A stretch of DNA of 13,314 nucleotides, from contig CAMLJW010000101.1 of NCBI GenBank assembly GCA_946480485.1, forward strand, positions 1 through 13,314, in the 5' to 3' direction. The position numbers and the translations under genes were made by a program. The notes beneath the pieces were generated by a model. The model worked only from the letters and a program-made list of their open reading frames with translations, had not been told where the DNA came from and did no database searches. This DNA is from an uncultured Streptomyces sp. GTDB taxonomy: Bacteria > Actinomycetota > Actinomycetes > Streptomycetales > Streptomycetaceae. Numbering within the stretch: the stretch's first letter is position 1; each line of letters opens with the position of its first letter. This document shows positions 7,260 to 13,061 of the stretch, piece after piece.

Positions 7260-7475
7260 CAGGAGCCGGCCCGCGATCCGGAGCGGGACCGGTACGCCCA
7301 GATGGTCCGGGACACCGTGGAGCCGCCCGCCGTGGCCGAGGCCATGGTGACCGCGCCGCAGGGCCCCAGGTCGTGGACGAACCTTGGGCGGCTGGAGAAC
7401 GCCGGGGTGGACATGGGCCAGTTCCTTGCCGACGCCACGCCCGTGACCGCACGCATTGATGCCGATTGCTCATCG
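7260..7475 (+). pseudogene. Coding-like fragment of an unidentified gene
   Basis: In the plus frame of 7260 the sequence encodes QEPARDPERDRYAQMVRDTV and EPPAVAEAMVTAPQGPRSWT, then NLGRLENAGVDMGQFLADAT and PVTARIDAD. Third positions are almost all G or C over this stretch, then lose that bias on both sides. The surrounding open frame (7062-7772) contains the fragment, but its ends are poor protein. The pattern of an alpha-helical module with AGVD-x2-xFLADA resembles, as a weak impression only, helical repeats in actinobacterial mobilisation or relaxase-type proteins. No start codon with a ribosome binding site precedes it. It abuts the minus-strand remnant, so the two look like a recombination scar. 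Confidence 0.4.
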
Positions 7476-7508
7476 TCCTCGACGCCGACGCGTAACGCTG
7501 TCCTGCAT

Positions 7509-7547
7509 GCCGTTGCCCCGTCCGCAACTCGCGGGCGGGGAAACGGC
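7509..7547 (-). terminator. Long imperfect hairpin downstream of the GNAT gene
   Basis: GCCGTT (7509-7514) pairs with AACGGC (7542-7547), and CCCCGTCCGC (7516-7525) with GCGGGCGGGG (7531-7540) apart from one G-U wobble. One internal mismatch (7515/7541) separates the two stems and the loop is AACTC. The structure of about 16 base pairs sits some 50 bases past the GNAT stop, where a terminator for the XRE-GNAT operon is expected. It lacks a T-run, which is usual in streptomycetes. Confidence 0.65.
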
Positions 7548-7598
7548 GTTCAGCGACGGCCCACGCGGGTGGGGAGCGGGCCGCCGCGGTCCTGCCAG

Positions 7599-8117
7599 TC
7601 AGCGCAGGTAGCGGAGCATCACCGCGAAATCGGGGCTGTCGGGGAAGGGTTGGCGGTTGCCGATCTTCCGGTATCGCCACGTCTCGTAGAGAGCCTGCAC
7701 CTTGGGATGGTCGGGGTCGACCAGGAGCACGGCCAGAGCCTCCGGCCTGTTCTCCAGCAATGCCGCGTGTAGGCGCTCGGCGGTGCCGGTCTTGCGCCAT
7801 TTCGGCCGCACCATCAGTTCAGACACGCTGAACGTGGAGTCGTCCGCCGGCGGTTCGGGCAGGTGCTCGCGCCACCATTCGCGGCCCGGGGTGGCCGGGG
7901 CGCCGTACGCGAACCCCACGGGTTCACCGTCGTCGTATCCGATGACACACGCGAAACCCGGATTGCCTCCCCAGTGGTCCACGAACCACGGGAACCGCTC
8001 GTCAAAGTCGGTCATGTCGTCGGCGTAGGCGTCGGCGTGGACGTCAAGGAGGGTTTGCCGGATCTCGGATAGGTCGTCGTGGCCGTAGTGACGGAGTTCG
8101 ACGGTCGCCGTGGTCAT
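7599..8117 (-). CDS. GNAT family N-acetyltransferase
   Basis: A 172-residue protein with the GNAT fold order: an N-terminal helix pair, central strands FACVIGYDDGEPVGFAYG (about 55-72), SVSELMVRP (98-105), the acetyl-CoA pyrophosphate loop RKTGTA (108-113, R/Q-x-x-G-x-G/A type), then LAVLLVDPDHPKVQALYETW (about 128-147). Such enzymes transfer an acetyl group from acetyl-CoA to an amine; the substrate cannot be told from sequence. ATG 8117 is chosen because it overlaps the regulator's stop (ATGA 8117-8114) and has GGAG upstream; the frame extends 13 codons further. The coupling to an XRE-like regulator means both are made together and suggests a linked role, such as modifying a product of the divergent operon. 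Confidence 0.8.
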   Translation of the reverse strand: MTTATVELRHYGHDDLSEIRQTLLDVHADAYADDMTDFDERFPWFVDHWGGNPGFACVIGYDDGEPVGFAYGAPATPGREWWREHLPEPPADDSTFSVSELMVRPKWRKTGTAERLHAALLENRPEALAVLLVDPDHPKVQALYETWRYRKIGNRQPFPDSPDFAVMLRYLR

Positions 8118-9409
8118 GCGGGGGTGCTCCATTCGGTCCGGTAGCGGTCGGTCCACTCGTGCGCAACGCTTCGAGGCGCGAGGGTGATCAGGTCGCGGTG
8201 GAAGTCGCCCAGGAGTTGGCGCATGCGGCCGGGGAGCGGGTCACTGGCCATGATCTCGAACACGTCCGCGCTGGTGGCGCATGCCTGCTCGACGTCGCCT
8301 TGGTGGAGCTGGGCAAGGGAGAGTCGCGCGGTGGTGTGCGCGCGGTTGCGTCGATAGGTGTCCGGTAGCGTGCCGAGCGCCCGGTACGAGGCGGCCTCAG
8401 CCTCCGCCGGATCGCCGACGACGTCCCGCACGATGGCGGTGAGCGAGTACAGCTCAGCGGGCCCGTAGAAAGCGATCCAGGACGGGCACGGGTCTGCCAT
8501 GTGGACCTTGCCCAGGGCGTCTTCGGCTCGGCCGAGGGAACGTAGGGCCGTCCGCCGGTCTCCGGCATGCGCGAGGCTGATTGCGGTCCGGGCGTGCGCG
8601 AGGGATGCATGCAGAGGAGAGCGGCGGGCAATGGGGGTTGCCTGCATGGCCTGTGCGGCGGCGACGGCTTCGCTGAACTCCTTCTCCTGGCGAGCGAGCA
8701 TGGCCCGCAGGTTCCAGACCTGCATGGCCATGTCCGGGTCCTGGGACATTCCGGCGAGGGTCAGGGCGCGGTCAAGGTGCTTGCCGGCGGCTTCGAGCTG
8801 TCCGGCGTCGATCATCGACCATGCCGCGGTCGAGACGAAATCGGAGGCGACGGCGTACAGGCGTTGGCGTACGCGCTGCGTGGCCGAGCGGCGTTGGAGA
8901 CTCAGGGCCTCGTCGACTCCGGCCAGGGCTGCGCGTTCGAGGGCGGTGTGTCCACCGCGTTCGGCGTCGAGCTGGACGAGGGTTTCCACCTTGTCACGGA
9001 GCCGGATGACGTCGGAGGTGCCGACGCGTTGCGGGCGCAAGTTCTGGGCGGCGATGAGGGGGACGGCGACGGCGGCGGCGGTGCCGGTGGCCGCGCCGAC
9101 GAACCGGCGGCGGTGCACTGAGGGGTCCTCCGGTGGTGCGGCGGGGGGTAACGGGGCGGTCTTCCCCCGAGGCACGAACCCTAGGTCGGTGATGGGCAGG
9201 CCGGTGACCCGTTCAAGCGCGATGCGTTGCCGTGCCTGGGGCCACCGGTTCTCGCCGGACAGCCACCGGAACCCGGTCCGCTCGGACGTGTTACCGGGGC
9301 GGCCGGTGAAGTCGCGAATGGCGTCGTTCACGGCGTCGACCAACTCTCTAACCGACATGCCGTGACGATCAATCCAGGCGGCTAAGGGCTCGCTTCTGGT
9401 TTCCGCCAT
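8114..9409 (-). CDS. XRE-like helix-turn-helix / TPR regulatory protein with internal Tat-like segment
   Basis: A 431-residue protein. Residues 1-80 look like a helix-turn-helix DNA-binding domain of the actinobacterial XRE type (MSVRELVDAVNDAIR, then RTGFRWLSGENRWPQARQR). Residues 100-121 read RRRFVGAATGTAAAVAVPLI, a twin-arginine plus hydrophobic segment often seen in the middle of this family and commonly annotated as Tat-like. From about 130 to the end are alpha-helical TPR-like repeats rich in Ala and Leu, as in regulators that sense a peptide or small molecule. The start at ATG 9409 begins the conserved domain; no good ribosome binding site precedes it, and GTG 9439 is an alternative. 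Leu9 and Leu87 use TTA codons, so translation should depend on bldA tRNA. It is divergent from the small-gene operon, which it probably controls. Confidence 0.82.
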   Translation of the reverse strand: MAETRSEPLAAWIDRHGMSVRELVDAVNDAIRDFTGRPGNTSERTGFRWLSGENRWPQARQRIALERVTGLPITDLGFVPRGKTAPLPPAAPPEDPSVHRRRFVGAATGTAAAVAVPLIAAQNLRPQRVGTSDVIRLRDKVETLVQLDAERGGHTALERAALAGVDEALSLQRRSATQRVRQRLYAVASDFVSTAAWSMIDAGQLEAAGKHLDRALTLAGMSQDPDMAMQVWNLRAMLARQEKEFSEAVAAAQAMQATPIARRSPLHASLAHARTAISLAHAGDRRTALRSLGRAEDALGKVHMADPCPSWIAFYGPAELYSLTAIVRDVVGDPAEAEAASYRALGTLPDTYRRNRAHTTARLSLAQLHQGDVEQACATSADVFEIMASDPLPGRMRQLLGDFHRDLITLAPRSVAHEWTDRYRTEWSTPA

Positions 9410-9432
9410 GCGTTCACGGTAGGTGGTACGGC

Positions 9433-9445
9433 CTGTCACGGACAG
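9433..9445. promoter_or_regulatory. Inverted repeat CTGTC-ACG-GACAG, candidate operator
   Basis: The 5-bp arms and 3-base spacer form a symmetrical site 24 bases upstream of the regulator's ATG, in the 207-base divergent region. Nearby, TTCGTCA recurs at 9461-9467 and 9494-9500, 33 bases apart, about three helical turns. On the minus strand TTGACG (9460-9455) could be a -35, but no well-spaced -10 was found. The location suits autoregulation and control of the divergent operon. No binding site for this exact regulator is known to me. Confidence 0.3.
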
Positions 9446-9616
9446 TAAAGAGCACGTCAATTCGTCAGTCTGCGCGCGGGCGTTCAGACCGATTTCGTCA
9501 TACCTGCGGCGCGGTGACTGTGGGTTAGCTGTTGTGTACGGCCCCGTTCGTGCCTCCGTTCCCCCGAGGGGCACGGGCGGGGCACCGAACACGACGGTGA
9601 GCGCGAGGAAATCAAC

Positions 9617-9823
9617 ATGACGACGGGCAGCACAAACCCCCACCCCATGCCGGGCCTGGTGGACGCTCCCACTATCGAGCGTGACCGGCTGACGGATCGG
9701 CAGCGCGCGGGTACGTCGTGCGCCTGGTGCGCCGGGACCGCGTCACCTCGACACCCGGTTGGTGACCTGTACGCATGTGATCCGTGCGCGGCGATGTACG
9801 GCGTCCCGGAGGTGACGCCGTGA
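9617..9823 (+). CDS. Small zinc-ribbon-like protein (CxxC-x15-CxxC)
   Basis: A 68-residue protein with two CxxC knuckles, Cys35/Cys38 and Cys54/Cys57, separated by 15 residues (CAWCAG ... YACDPCAAMYG). The spacing suits one structural zinc ion. The N-terminal 30 residues are Pro/Thr-rich and probably flexible. GAGGAAA at 9605-9611 precedes the ATG by five bases. It is the first gene of the operon divergent from the XRE regulator, and its stop overlaps the next start (GTGA 9820-9823). Function is unknown. Zinc-ribbon micro-proteins often bind nucleic acid or a partner protein, but nothing here decides that. Confidence 0.7.
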   Translation: MTTGSTNPHPMPGLVDAPTIERDRLTDRQRAGTSCAWCAGTASPRHPVGDLYACDPCAAMYGVPEVTP

Positions 9824-9996
9824 TCCGCGACGACGACACGTTCCCCGCCGCGCTGGACGCCTGGACGCCTGCGGTCCGGCGGGACTACCGGGCGCGCGTC
9901 GATGGCGGCGAGGGTTCGGCGGCGGCGATCGACGCGATCACCCGCCGTCGGCGGCGGCAGGCGCGGGATGCGACCGGCGCGGAGGTGTCCCAGTGA
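9820..9996 (+). CDS. Small Arg-rich hypothetical protein
   Basis: A 58-residue protein not recognised. It begins VIRDDDTFPAALDAWTPAVR and ends in a basic stretch (TRRRRRQARD, residues 41-50). The first half is acidic to neutral and helical, the second basic, so contact with nucleic acid or an acidic partner is possible. The start is set by the GTGA overlap with the upstream stop and by GGAGG at 9808-9812. Its stop overlaps the next GTG in the same way (9993-9996). Codon use has strong G/C third positions, supporting a real gene. Confidence 0.65.
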   Translation: MIRDDDTFPAALDAWTPAVRRDYRARVDGGEGSAAAIDAITRRRRRQARDATGAEVSQ

Positions 9997-10190
9997 CTGC
10001 GGAGCACTGCGCCGGGGTCGGTGACCTGGTACGCGACACCGAACGATCCCGCGTAGGTGTCCTCACGGATGTTCGCGGCGGTACACCGATCCTGCGCCCG
10101 CAGTACGGCGGCGGCCTCGATGCCCAGTGGCCCGCGCAGTGGGCAACCGTCGAACTCGTCGCCCGGCGTGGCACGTGGGAGTCCGAGTGA
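9993..10190 (+). CDS. Small hypothetical protein, beta-rich
   Basis: A 65-residue protein of unknown function. The pattern GDLVRDTERSRVGVLTDVRG and PILRPQYGGG, then WATVELVARRGTWE, alternates hydrophobic strands and turns, as in small SH3-like barrels. From memory, proteins of this style are common beside XRE-type regulators in streptomycetes; this was not searched. GGAGG at 9981-9985 and a GTGA overlap at 9993-9996 fix the start. The stop overlaps the next gene's GTG (10187-10190). Confidence 0.65.
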   Translation: MTAEHCAGVGDLVRDTERSRVGVLTDVRGGTPILRPQYGGGLDAQWPAQWATVELVARRGTWESE

Positions 10191-10465
10191 GCGGCCGTCA
10201 TCGGATGCCGTCCGATGACGGCCGCACCGCCGGGGCCGTGTTACTCGGCTCGGTCGTGGCGGGGCTAGCTCTCATGGCGGCGCAGGTGCAGACAAGCGCC
10301 CCCGCCGCGCTGCCGCTGCCCGAGCACGCCCAAGCCGTCATCGACCGGGCAGAGGCCCTGTGCACGCTGCTGGACCTGGTGAGCGCCACCCTCACGGCCG
10401 GGACCGTCCCCGATACCGCGTGGCTGCTCGCTCTGCGGACCGTGGCCCGGACGGCGGCCCGGTGA
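10187..10465 (+). CDS. Small single-helix membrane protein with a TTA codon
   Basis: A 92-residue protein not recognised. Residues 16-35 (AGAVLLGSVVAGLALMAAQV) form one transmembrane helix or uncleaved signal anchor. The rest (residues 40-92) is helical: a Pro-rich hinge then AVIDRAEALCTLLDLVSATL. GTG 10187 overlaps the upstream stop, and in-frame ATG 10205 is an alternative. Leu19 is encoded by TTA (10241-10243), making translation bldA-dependent if this is a streptomycete. A perfect 15-bp inverted repeat covers the first codons (10191-10225), so folding of the message could limit initiation. The stop overlaps the next gene (GTGA 10462-10465). Confidence 0.65.
   Translation: MSGRHRMPSDDGRTAGAVLLGSVVAGLALMAAQVQTSAPAALPLPEHAQAVIDRAEALCTLLDLVSATLTAGTVPDTAWLLALRTVARTAAR
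10191..10225 (+). repeat. Perfect 15-bp inverted repeat at the start of the membrane-protein gene
   Basis: GCGGCCGTCATCGGA (10191-10205) and TCCGATGACGGCCGC (10211-10225) are exact reverse complements around a 5-base loop, TGCCG. The hairpin begins two bases after the GTG start codon and contains the alternative ATG at 10205. It is GC-rich with no T-run. It could be an intra-operon attenuator, an mRNA stability element or a dyad binding site. Confidence 0.8.
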
Positions 10466-10761
10466 CCGGCCACACGGTCGGCATCGTCGGCGCTGGCGCG
10501 GTCGGTCAGACCGTCGCCACGCTCCTCGTCGGCGAGCCCTGGTGTATCCGGCTGCTGATCACCTCCTGCACGGCCGAGAGCGCCGCTGGTCTGGTCGCTG
10601 ATCTGGATGACATGGCCCACGTCGTCCGCGCCGGCACCCGCACGCAGGCGGCCACCGTCGCCGAACTGGACCAGGCGGACGCCGTGGTGGTCTGCCCCCG
10701 GGCCACGTTCGCCAACACCGCTACCCGCAACGTGCGCATGGCCGGACTCGACGCGAACGCC
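10462..10761 (+). pseudogene. Truncated lactate/malate-dehydrogenase-like Rossmann protein
   Basis: About 100 residues of an NAD-binding domain. It begins VTGHTVGIVGAGAVGQTVAT with the GxGxxG dinucleotide motif GAGAVG, followed by DLDDMAH (about 51-57, as in the LDH/MDH family) and LDQADAVVVCPRATFANTAT (about 73-92), then RNVRMAGLDANA, comparable to the segment ending in NAP in LDH/MDH. Intact family members are about 300 residues and continue with a TNPVD loop and catalytic His. Here the codon signature stops after base 10761. The same frame then becomes Arg- and Pro-rich with random third positions and runs on into the HprK-like gene. The coding signature continues in another frame with a different protein. 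A deletion or frameshift at about 10760 is the best explanation. The start is set by the GTGA overlap with the upstream gene. Confidence 0.6.
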
Positions 10762-10789
10762 CGATGTTCTGTCCGTCAACCGCGGGGGC

Positions 10790-10957
10790 GTGTGGCTCGG
10801 AATCCGGTTACACATCCGCGCCGGTCGCCCGACCGTTCAGCCTCTGACGCTGGACCCGCACGAGACAGCGAGCCTGCTCACGGTCCGCACCAAACTCCAA
10901 GCCGCCTATACCCAGATCAGTCACTACGAACAGCAAGGAGCCCGTACGTGTCTCTGA
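10790..10957 (+). CDS. Small ORF, possible gene remnant, with a TTA codon
   Basis: Up to 55 residues, VWLGIRLHIRAGRPTVQPLT then LDPHETASLLTVRTKLQAAY and TQISHYEQQ, with good G/C third positions. It is not recognised. The frame is coding-like from about 10763, so the real 5' end may have been lost in the event that truncated the dehydrogenase-like gene. GTG 10790 is the first usable start but has no well-placed ribosome binding site. Codon 7 is TTA (10808-10810). The stop lies 10 bases inside the next gene. It may be a small protein of the cassette or a 3' remnant. Confidence 0.45.
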   Translation: MWLGIRLHIRAGRPTVQPLTLDPHETASLLTVRTKLQAAYTQISHYEQQGARTCL

Positions 10958-12078
10958 CCGCAACTCGCATCCACGCCGACACCGCAACCGTCACGGTCGC
11001 CAGCCAGACCGTGGCGGTCACCGATTGGTCCGCCCGATACTTCGGCTGCTGGTGGAACGCCGCTGCCGCCGACGCCCCGGGCCCCGGCTCCCTCGCCGAC
11101 GGCGGCGGCCTGGTCCTCGCCGACGTCGATCCGGGCCGCGTGGACGACATCGCCGCCCTCGTCACGGACTGTGGCCATGAAGAGACCACCTACGCGAACG
11201 CCCGCACCCTCGTCGCCCGCACGGACGGCATCACCTACGCCGTGCAGCCCGGCGAGCGGATCGGCTACCAGGCCAACGGCCGCCGCCTGGTCATCGTCGG
11301 AGACGAACCCGAACCGGTCGCCGTCGCCGCCGCCCGCCTCGCCCGCGAACTCGTCCGCGGGCAGCTCCTCACCGACGGCTGGACCGTCCTGCACGCCTCC
11401 GCCGCCACCCAAAACGGTGACGCTGTCCTGACCCTCGGCGACAAGGGCGCGGGCAAGACCACCACCGGGCTTCTCCTCGCCCTGGGCGGGTGGGGTCTGC
11501 TGGCCAACGACCGCGTCTTCGTCCGCCCGGAGCCCGACGGCCGGGTACGGGTGCTGCCGTGGCCGTCCGCCGCTGCACTCGGCCTCGGCCTGCTCGATGC
11601 GACCGGCCTGTACAACCAGGTACGGGAAAGGGTGCTCGTCGGCGAACAGCTCCACCCCACCCAGCACCCCACGGTGACGCAGGCCCTCGTAGACGGCCGC
11701 CGCGAGCCGCTGTGGCGCTCGACCGGCAAGGAACTGAAGCCCCAGTTCTTCCCCGATCAGCTCGCCTCGTGGCTCGGCCTCACCCTGGCCACCGAGGCCC
11801 GCGCGGCTGGGCTCCTCTTCCCGACCATGAGCCCTTACGCGATCCCGGCTCTCGTGGAGAACGGGCGCACGCTCACCGACGCGGATGTGTTCGACCAGAA
11901 GACCGAGGACCGCTACCCCGACATCTTCGGCCTGACCCCCACCACCGCGACCGGCACGCAGGCCCTGACAGAGCACCTTGCCCGGCTGCCGCGCCGGTCG
12001 CTGCTCCTCAGCCACGACACCAACGCGTCCGCCGCGCTGCTGACCAAGACCGCCGAGGAGATCATCACCGCCCCCTGA
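10948..12078 (+). CDS. HPr-kinase-like P-loop protein
   Basis: A 376-residue protein. The N-terminal 140 residues have no motif I know. The C-terminal part has LHASAATQNGDAVLTLGDKG and the Walker A box GDKGAGKTT (164-172), then GGWGLLANDRVFVR (180-193). This layout is typical of HprK/HPr-kinase-like proteins, in which a P-loop binds ATP and an acidic residue follows about 20 residues later. Relatives phosphorylate a serine on a protein or peptide: HPr in Firmicutes, or the C-terminus of certain lasso peptides. No HPr or lasso enzymes are present here, so the substrate may be one of the small proteins of the operon. GTG 10948 is chosen because AAGGAG (10935-10940) precedes it by seven bases. 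The frame is open further upstream, but that part is a non-coding read-through of the dehydrogenase-like frame. Confidence 0.72.
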   Translation: MSLTATRIHADTATVTVASQTVAVTDWSARYFGCWWNAAAADAPGPGSLADGGGLVLADVDPGRVDDIAALVTDCGHEETTYANARTLVARTDGITYAVQPGERIGYQANGRRLVIVGDEPEPVAVAAARLARELVRGQLLTDGWTVLHASAATQNGDAVLTLGDKGAGKTTTGLLLALGGWGLLANDRVFVRPEPDGRVRVLPWPSAAALGLGLLDATGLYNQVRERVLVGEQLHPTQHPTVTQALVDGRREPLWRSTGKELKPQFFPDQLASWLGLTLATEARAAGLLFPTMSPYAIPALVENGRTLTDADVFDQKTEDRYPDIFGLTPTTATGTQALTEHLARLPRRSLLLSHDTNASAALLTKTAEEIITAP

Positions 12079-12093
12079 GCAGGTCCCCGGGTC

Positions 12094-12128
12094 GGCGCCC
12101 GACTCCCCTTTGTAGGGAGTCGGGCGCC
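12094..12128 (+). terminator. Strong hairpin terminator after the HprK-like gene
   Basis: GGCGCCCGACTCCC (12094-12107) and GGGAGTCGGGCGCC (12115-12128) pair perfectly over 14 bp with a 7-base loop (CTTTGTA). It starts 16 bases past the HprK-like stop. The following bases are TCTGTCTGG, a weak T-rich tract. This ends the cassette transcript. Confidence 0.85.
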
Positions 12129-12357
12129 TCTGTCTGGCCTCGATCTGTCATTAGCGTGAGGTCACGCAGCATCAGGATCGCCCTCGCCGCGGCGGCCGAT
12201 GAGTTAGCCGCCCTTCTCCCGCAAACGCTGGGCGACGGACGACTCCGGCTCAGCCTGGCACTCTCCGGCTCGGTCCGGTCCGGCCGCCGACAGATCCGGC
12301 TCGGTGCGGGCCGGACGGCTGATCTGAAGCAGTCCGGCCCAGTCGGTCGAGTCCGGA
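12129..12357. other. Non-coding stretch with TCCGGCTC repeats
   Basis: TCCGGCTC occurs at 12244-12251, 12264-12271 and 12295-12302, with further GTCCGG copies around them. A plus-strand frame from GTG 12156 (RSRSIRIALAAAADELAALL) looks briefly protein-like, but it has no ribosome binding site and runs on antisense through the hemerythrin gene. I cannot support a gene here. Confidence 0.4.
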
Positions 12358-12380
12358 TCAGCCCTCCTTGCCGCGACCTG

Positions 12381-12920
12381 TCAGCGCATCGCGCAGTCGG
12401 TCGACGAGTCCGGCTCCCGGCGCCAGCAGTTTGTTGGCCGGGGGCTTGTCCGGTGCGGACGGATGCGGACGGGTCGGTGCCGTCTTCTTCGCCTGCCGGA
12501 CCTTCTCGCCCAGGTCGTCGAGCGACCCCGGGGGGCCGTGCCACGCAGCATCGGGAAGAGATTCTCTTCCTCGTCCGCGACGTGCGAGCGAATCTCGTTC
12601 ATCAGCGTGCCGATGAGCCGGTCGAAGTCGGGGTCGTGTGCCTCGCAGCCCTCCAGGTCCTTCATGATCTGCTCGGCCCGGGAGTGGTCGTCGATCTCCT
12701 TGTCCGCCACGGCGTCCCCGTTGGCCAGGTACTCCCGCACGGCCGGGTAGAGGTACGCCTCCTCGGCCACCGAGTGGCGCACGAGCTCCATGGTGGCCTG
12801 GTCCGCGTAGAGCTTGCGCTTCTTGTCGCCGGGCGGCAGTTCCTCGATCTTGCCGAAGAGCTCCTCGACCTCGTGGTGGTCGGTCACCAACTCCTCGATG
12901 ACGTTTCCTCCGTGTCCCAT
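12381..12920 (-). CDS. Hemerythrin-domain protein, frameshifted near its 3' end
   Basis: The literal reading frame gives 179 residues from ATG 12920, which has GGAGG eight bases upstream. Residues 1 to about 132 are a four-helix hemerythrin/HHE domain. It begins MGHGGNVIEELVTDHHEVEE and has the metal-ligand helices TDHHEVEELF, MELVRHSVAEEAYLYPAV, DDHSRAEQIM and SHVADEEENLFPML. Such domains hold a di-iron centre and bind oxygen or sense redox state or iron. From about residue 133 the frame becomes Arg-rich and out of character. The expected tail (SLDDLGEKVRQAKKTAPTRP through NKLLAPGAGLVDRLRDALTG) is present in another frame and ends at 12358. The switch is at a C/G homopolymer (12526-12535). 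The hemerythrin core is whole either way, so function may be kept. Confidence 0.82.
   Translation of the reverse strand: MGHGGNVIEELVTDHHEVEELFGKIEELPPGDKKRKLYADQATMELVRHSVAEEAYLYPAVREYLANGDAVADKEIDDHSRAEQIMKDLEGCEAHDPDFDRLIGTLMNEIRSHVADEEENLFPMLRGTAPRGRSTTWARRSGRRRRRHRPVRIRPHRTSPRPTNCWRREPDSSTDCAMR
12526..12535 (-). other. Frameshift site in a CCCCGGGGGG tract
   Basis: On the minus strand this reads CCCCCCGGGG. Before it the hemerythrin frame gives LFPMLRGTAP; after it the coding-like sequence GSLDDLGEKVRQ lies one base back, as if one base were missing from the tract. Restoring a base would give a protein of about 187 residues ending at 12358. A sequencing or assembly error, a real mutation, or slippage decoding could each explain it. 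Confidence 0.65.
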
Positions 12921-13061
12921 GTCCAGCACCTCCACGCCAGATACGGCGGCTCTCTGCCACGGTCGCGACAACGGCATCCGAGTGCCCCCTCACGGCAGTC
13001 GGCTAACGAGCCGACCCGGAACCTCGTCGGCTGCTGTGGCACCGTCCAGCGCGGCGTACCG

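Noticed and set aside
7062..7772. A 236-residue plus-strand protein
   Set aside because: Only the middle (about 7260-7475) has coding bias. The 3' part lies antisense to the GNAT gene and the 5' part is antisense to the minus-strand remnant.
10764..10847. A 27-residue ORF starting ATG at the dehydrogenase junction, considered as a precursor peptide
   Set aside because: It has no ribosome binding site and mixed third positions, and it overlaps a better coding frame; no peptide-processing enzymes are nearby.
10360..12078. A single 572-residue open frame joining the dehydrogenase-like segment to the HprK-like protein
   Set aside because: Between about 10762 and 10947 this frame has random third positions and Arg/Pro-rich residues, while another frame is coding-like there. 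A good ribosome binding site precedes GTG 10948, so these are separate genes.
9617..12078. A lasso peptide or other standard RiPP cluster
   Set aside because: Only the HprK-like kinase fits. No precursor with a leader, no asparagine-synthetase-like cyclase, no transglutaminase-like protease and no RRE protein were seen.
12156..12357. A plus-strand gene from GTG 12156 with a TTA codon
   Set aside because: It has no ribosome binding site, the coding signal fades after about 30 codons, and the frame continues antisense through the hemerythrin gene.
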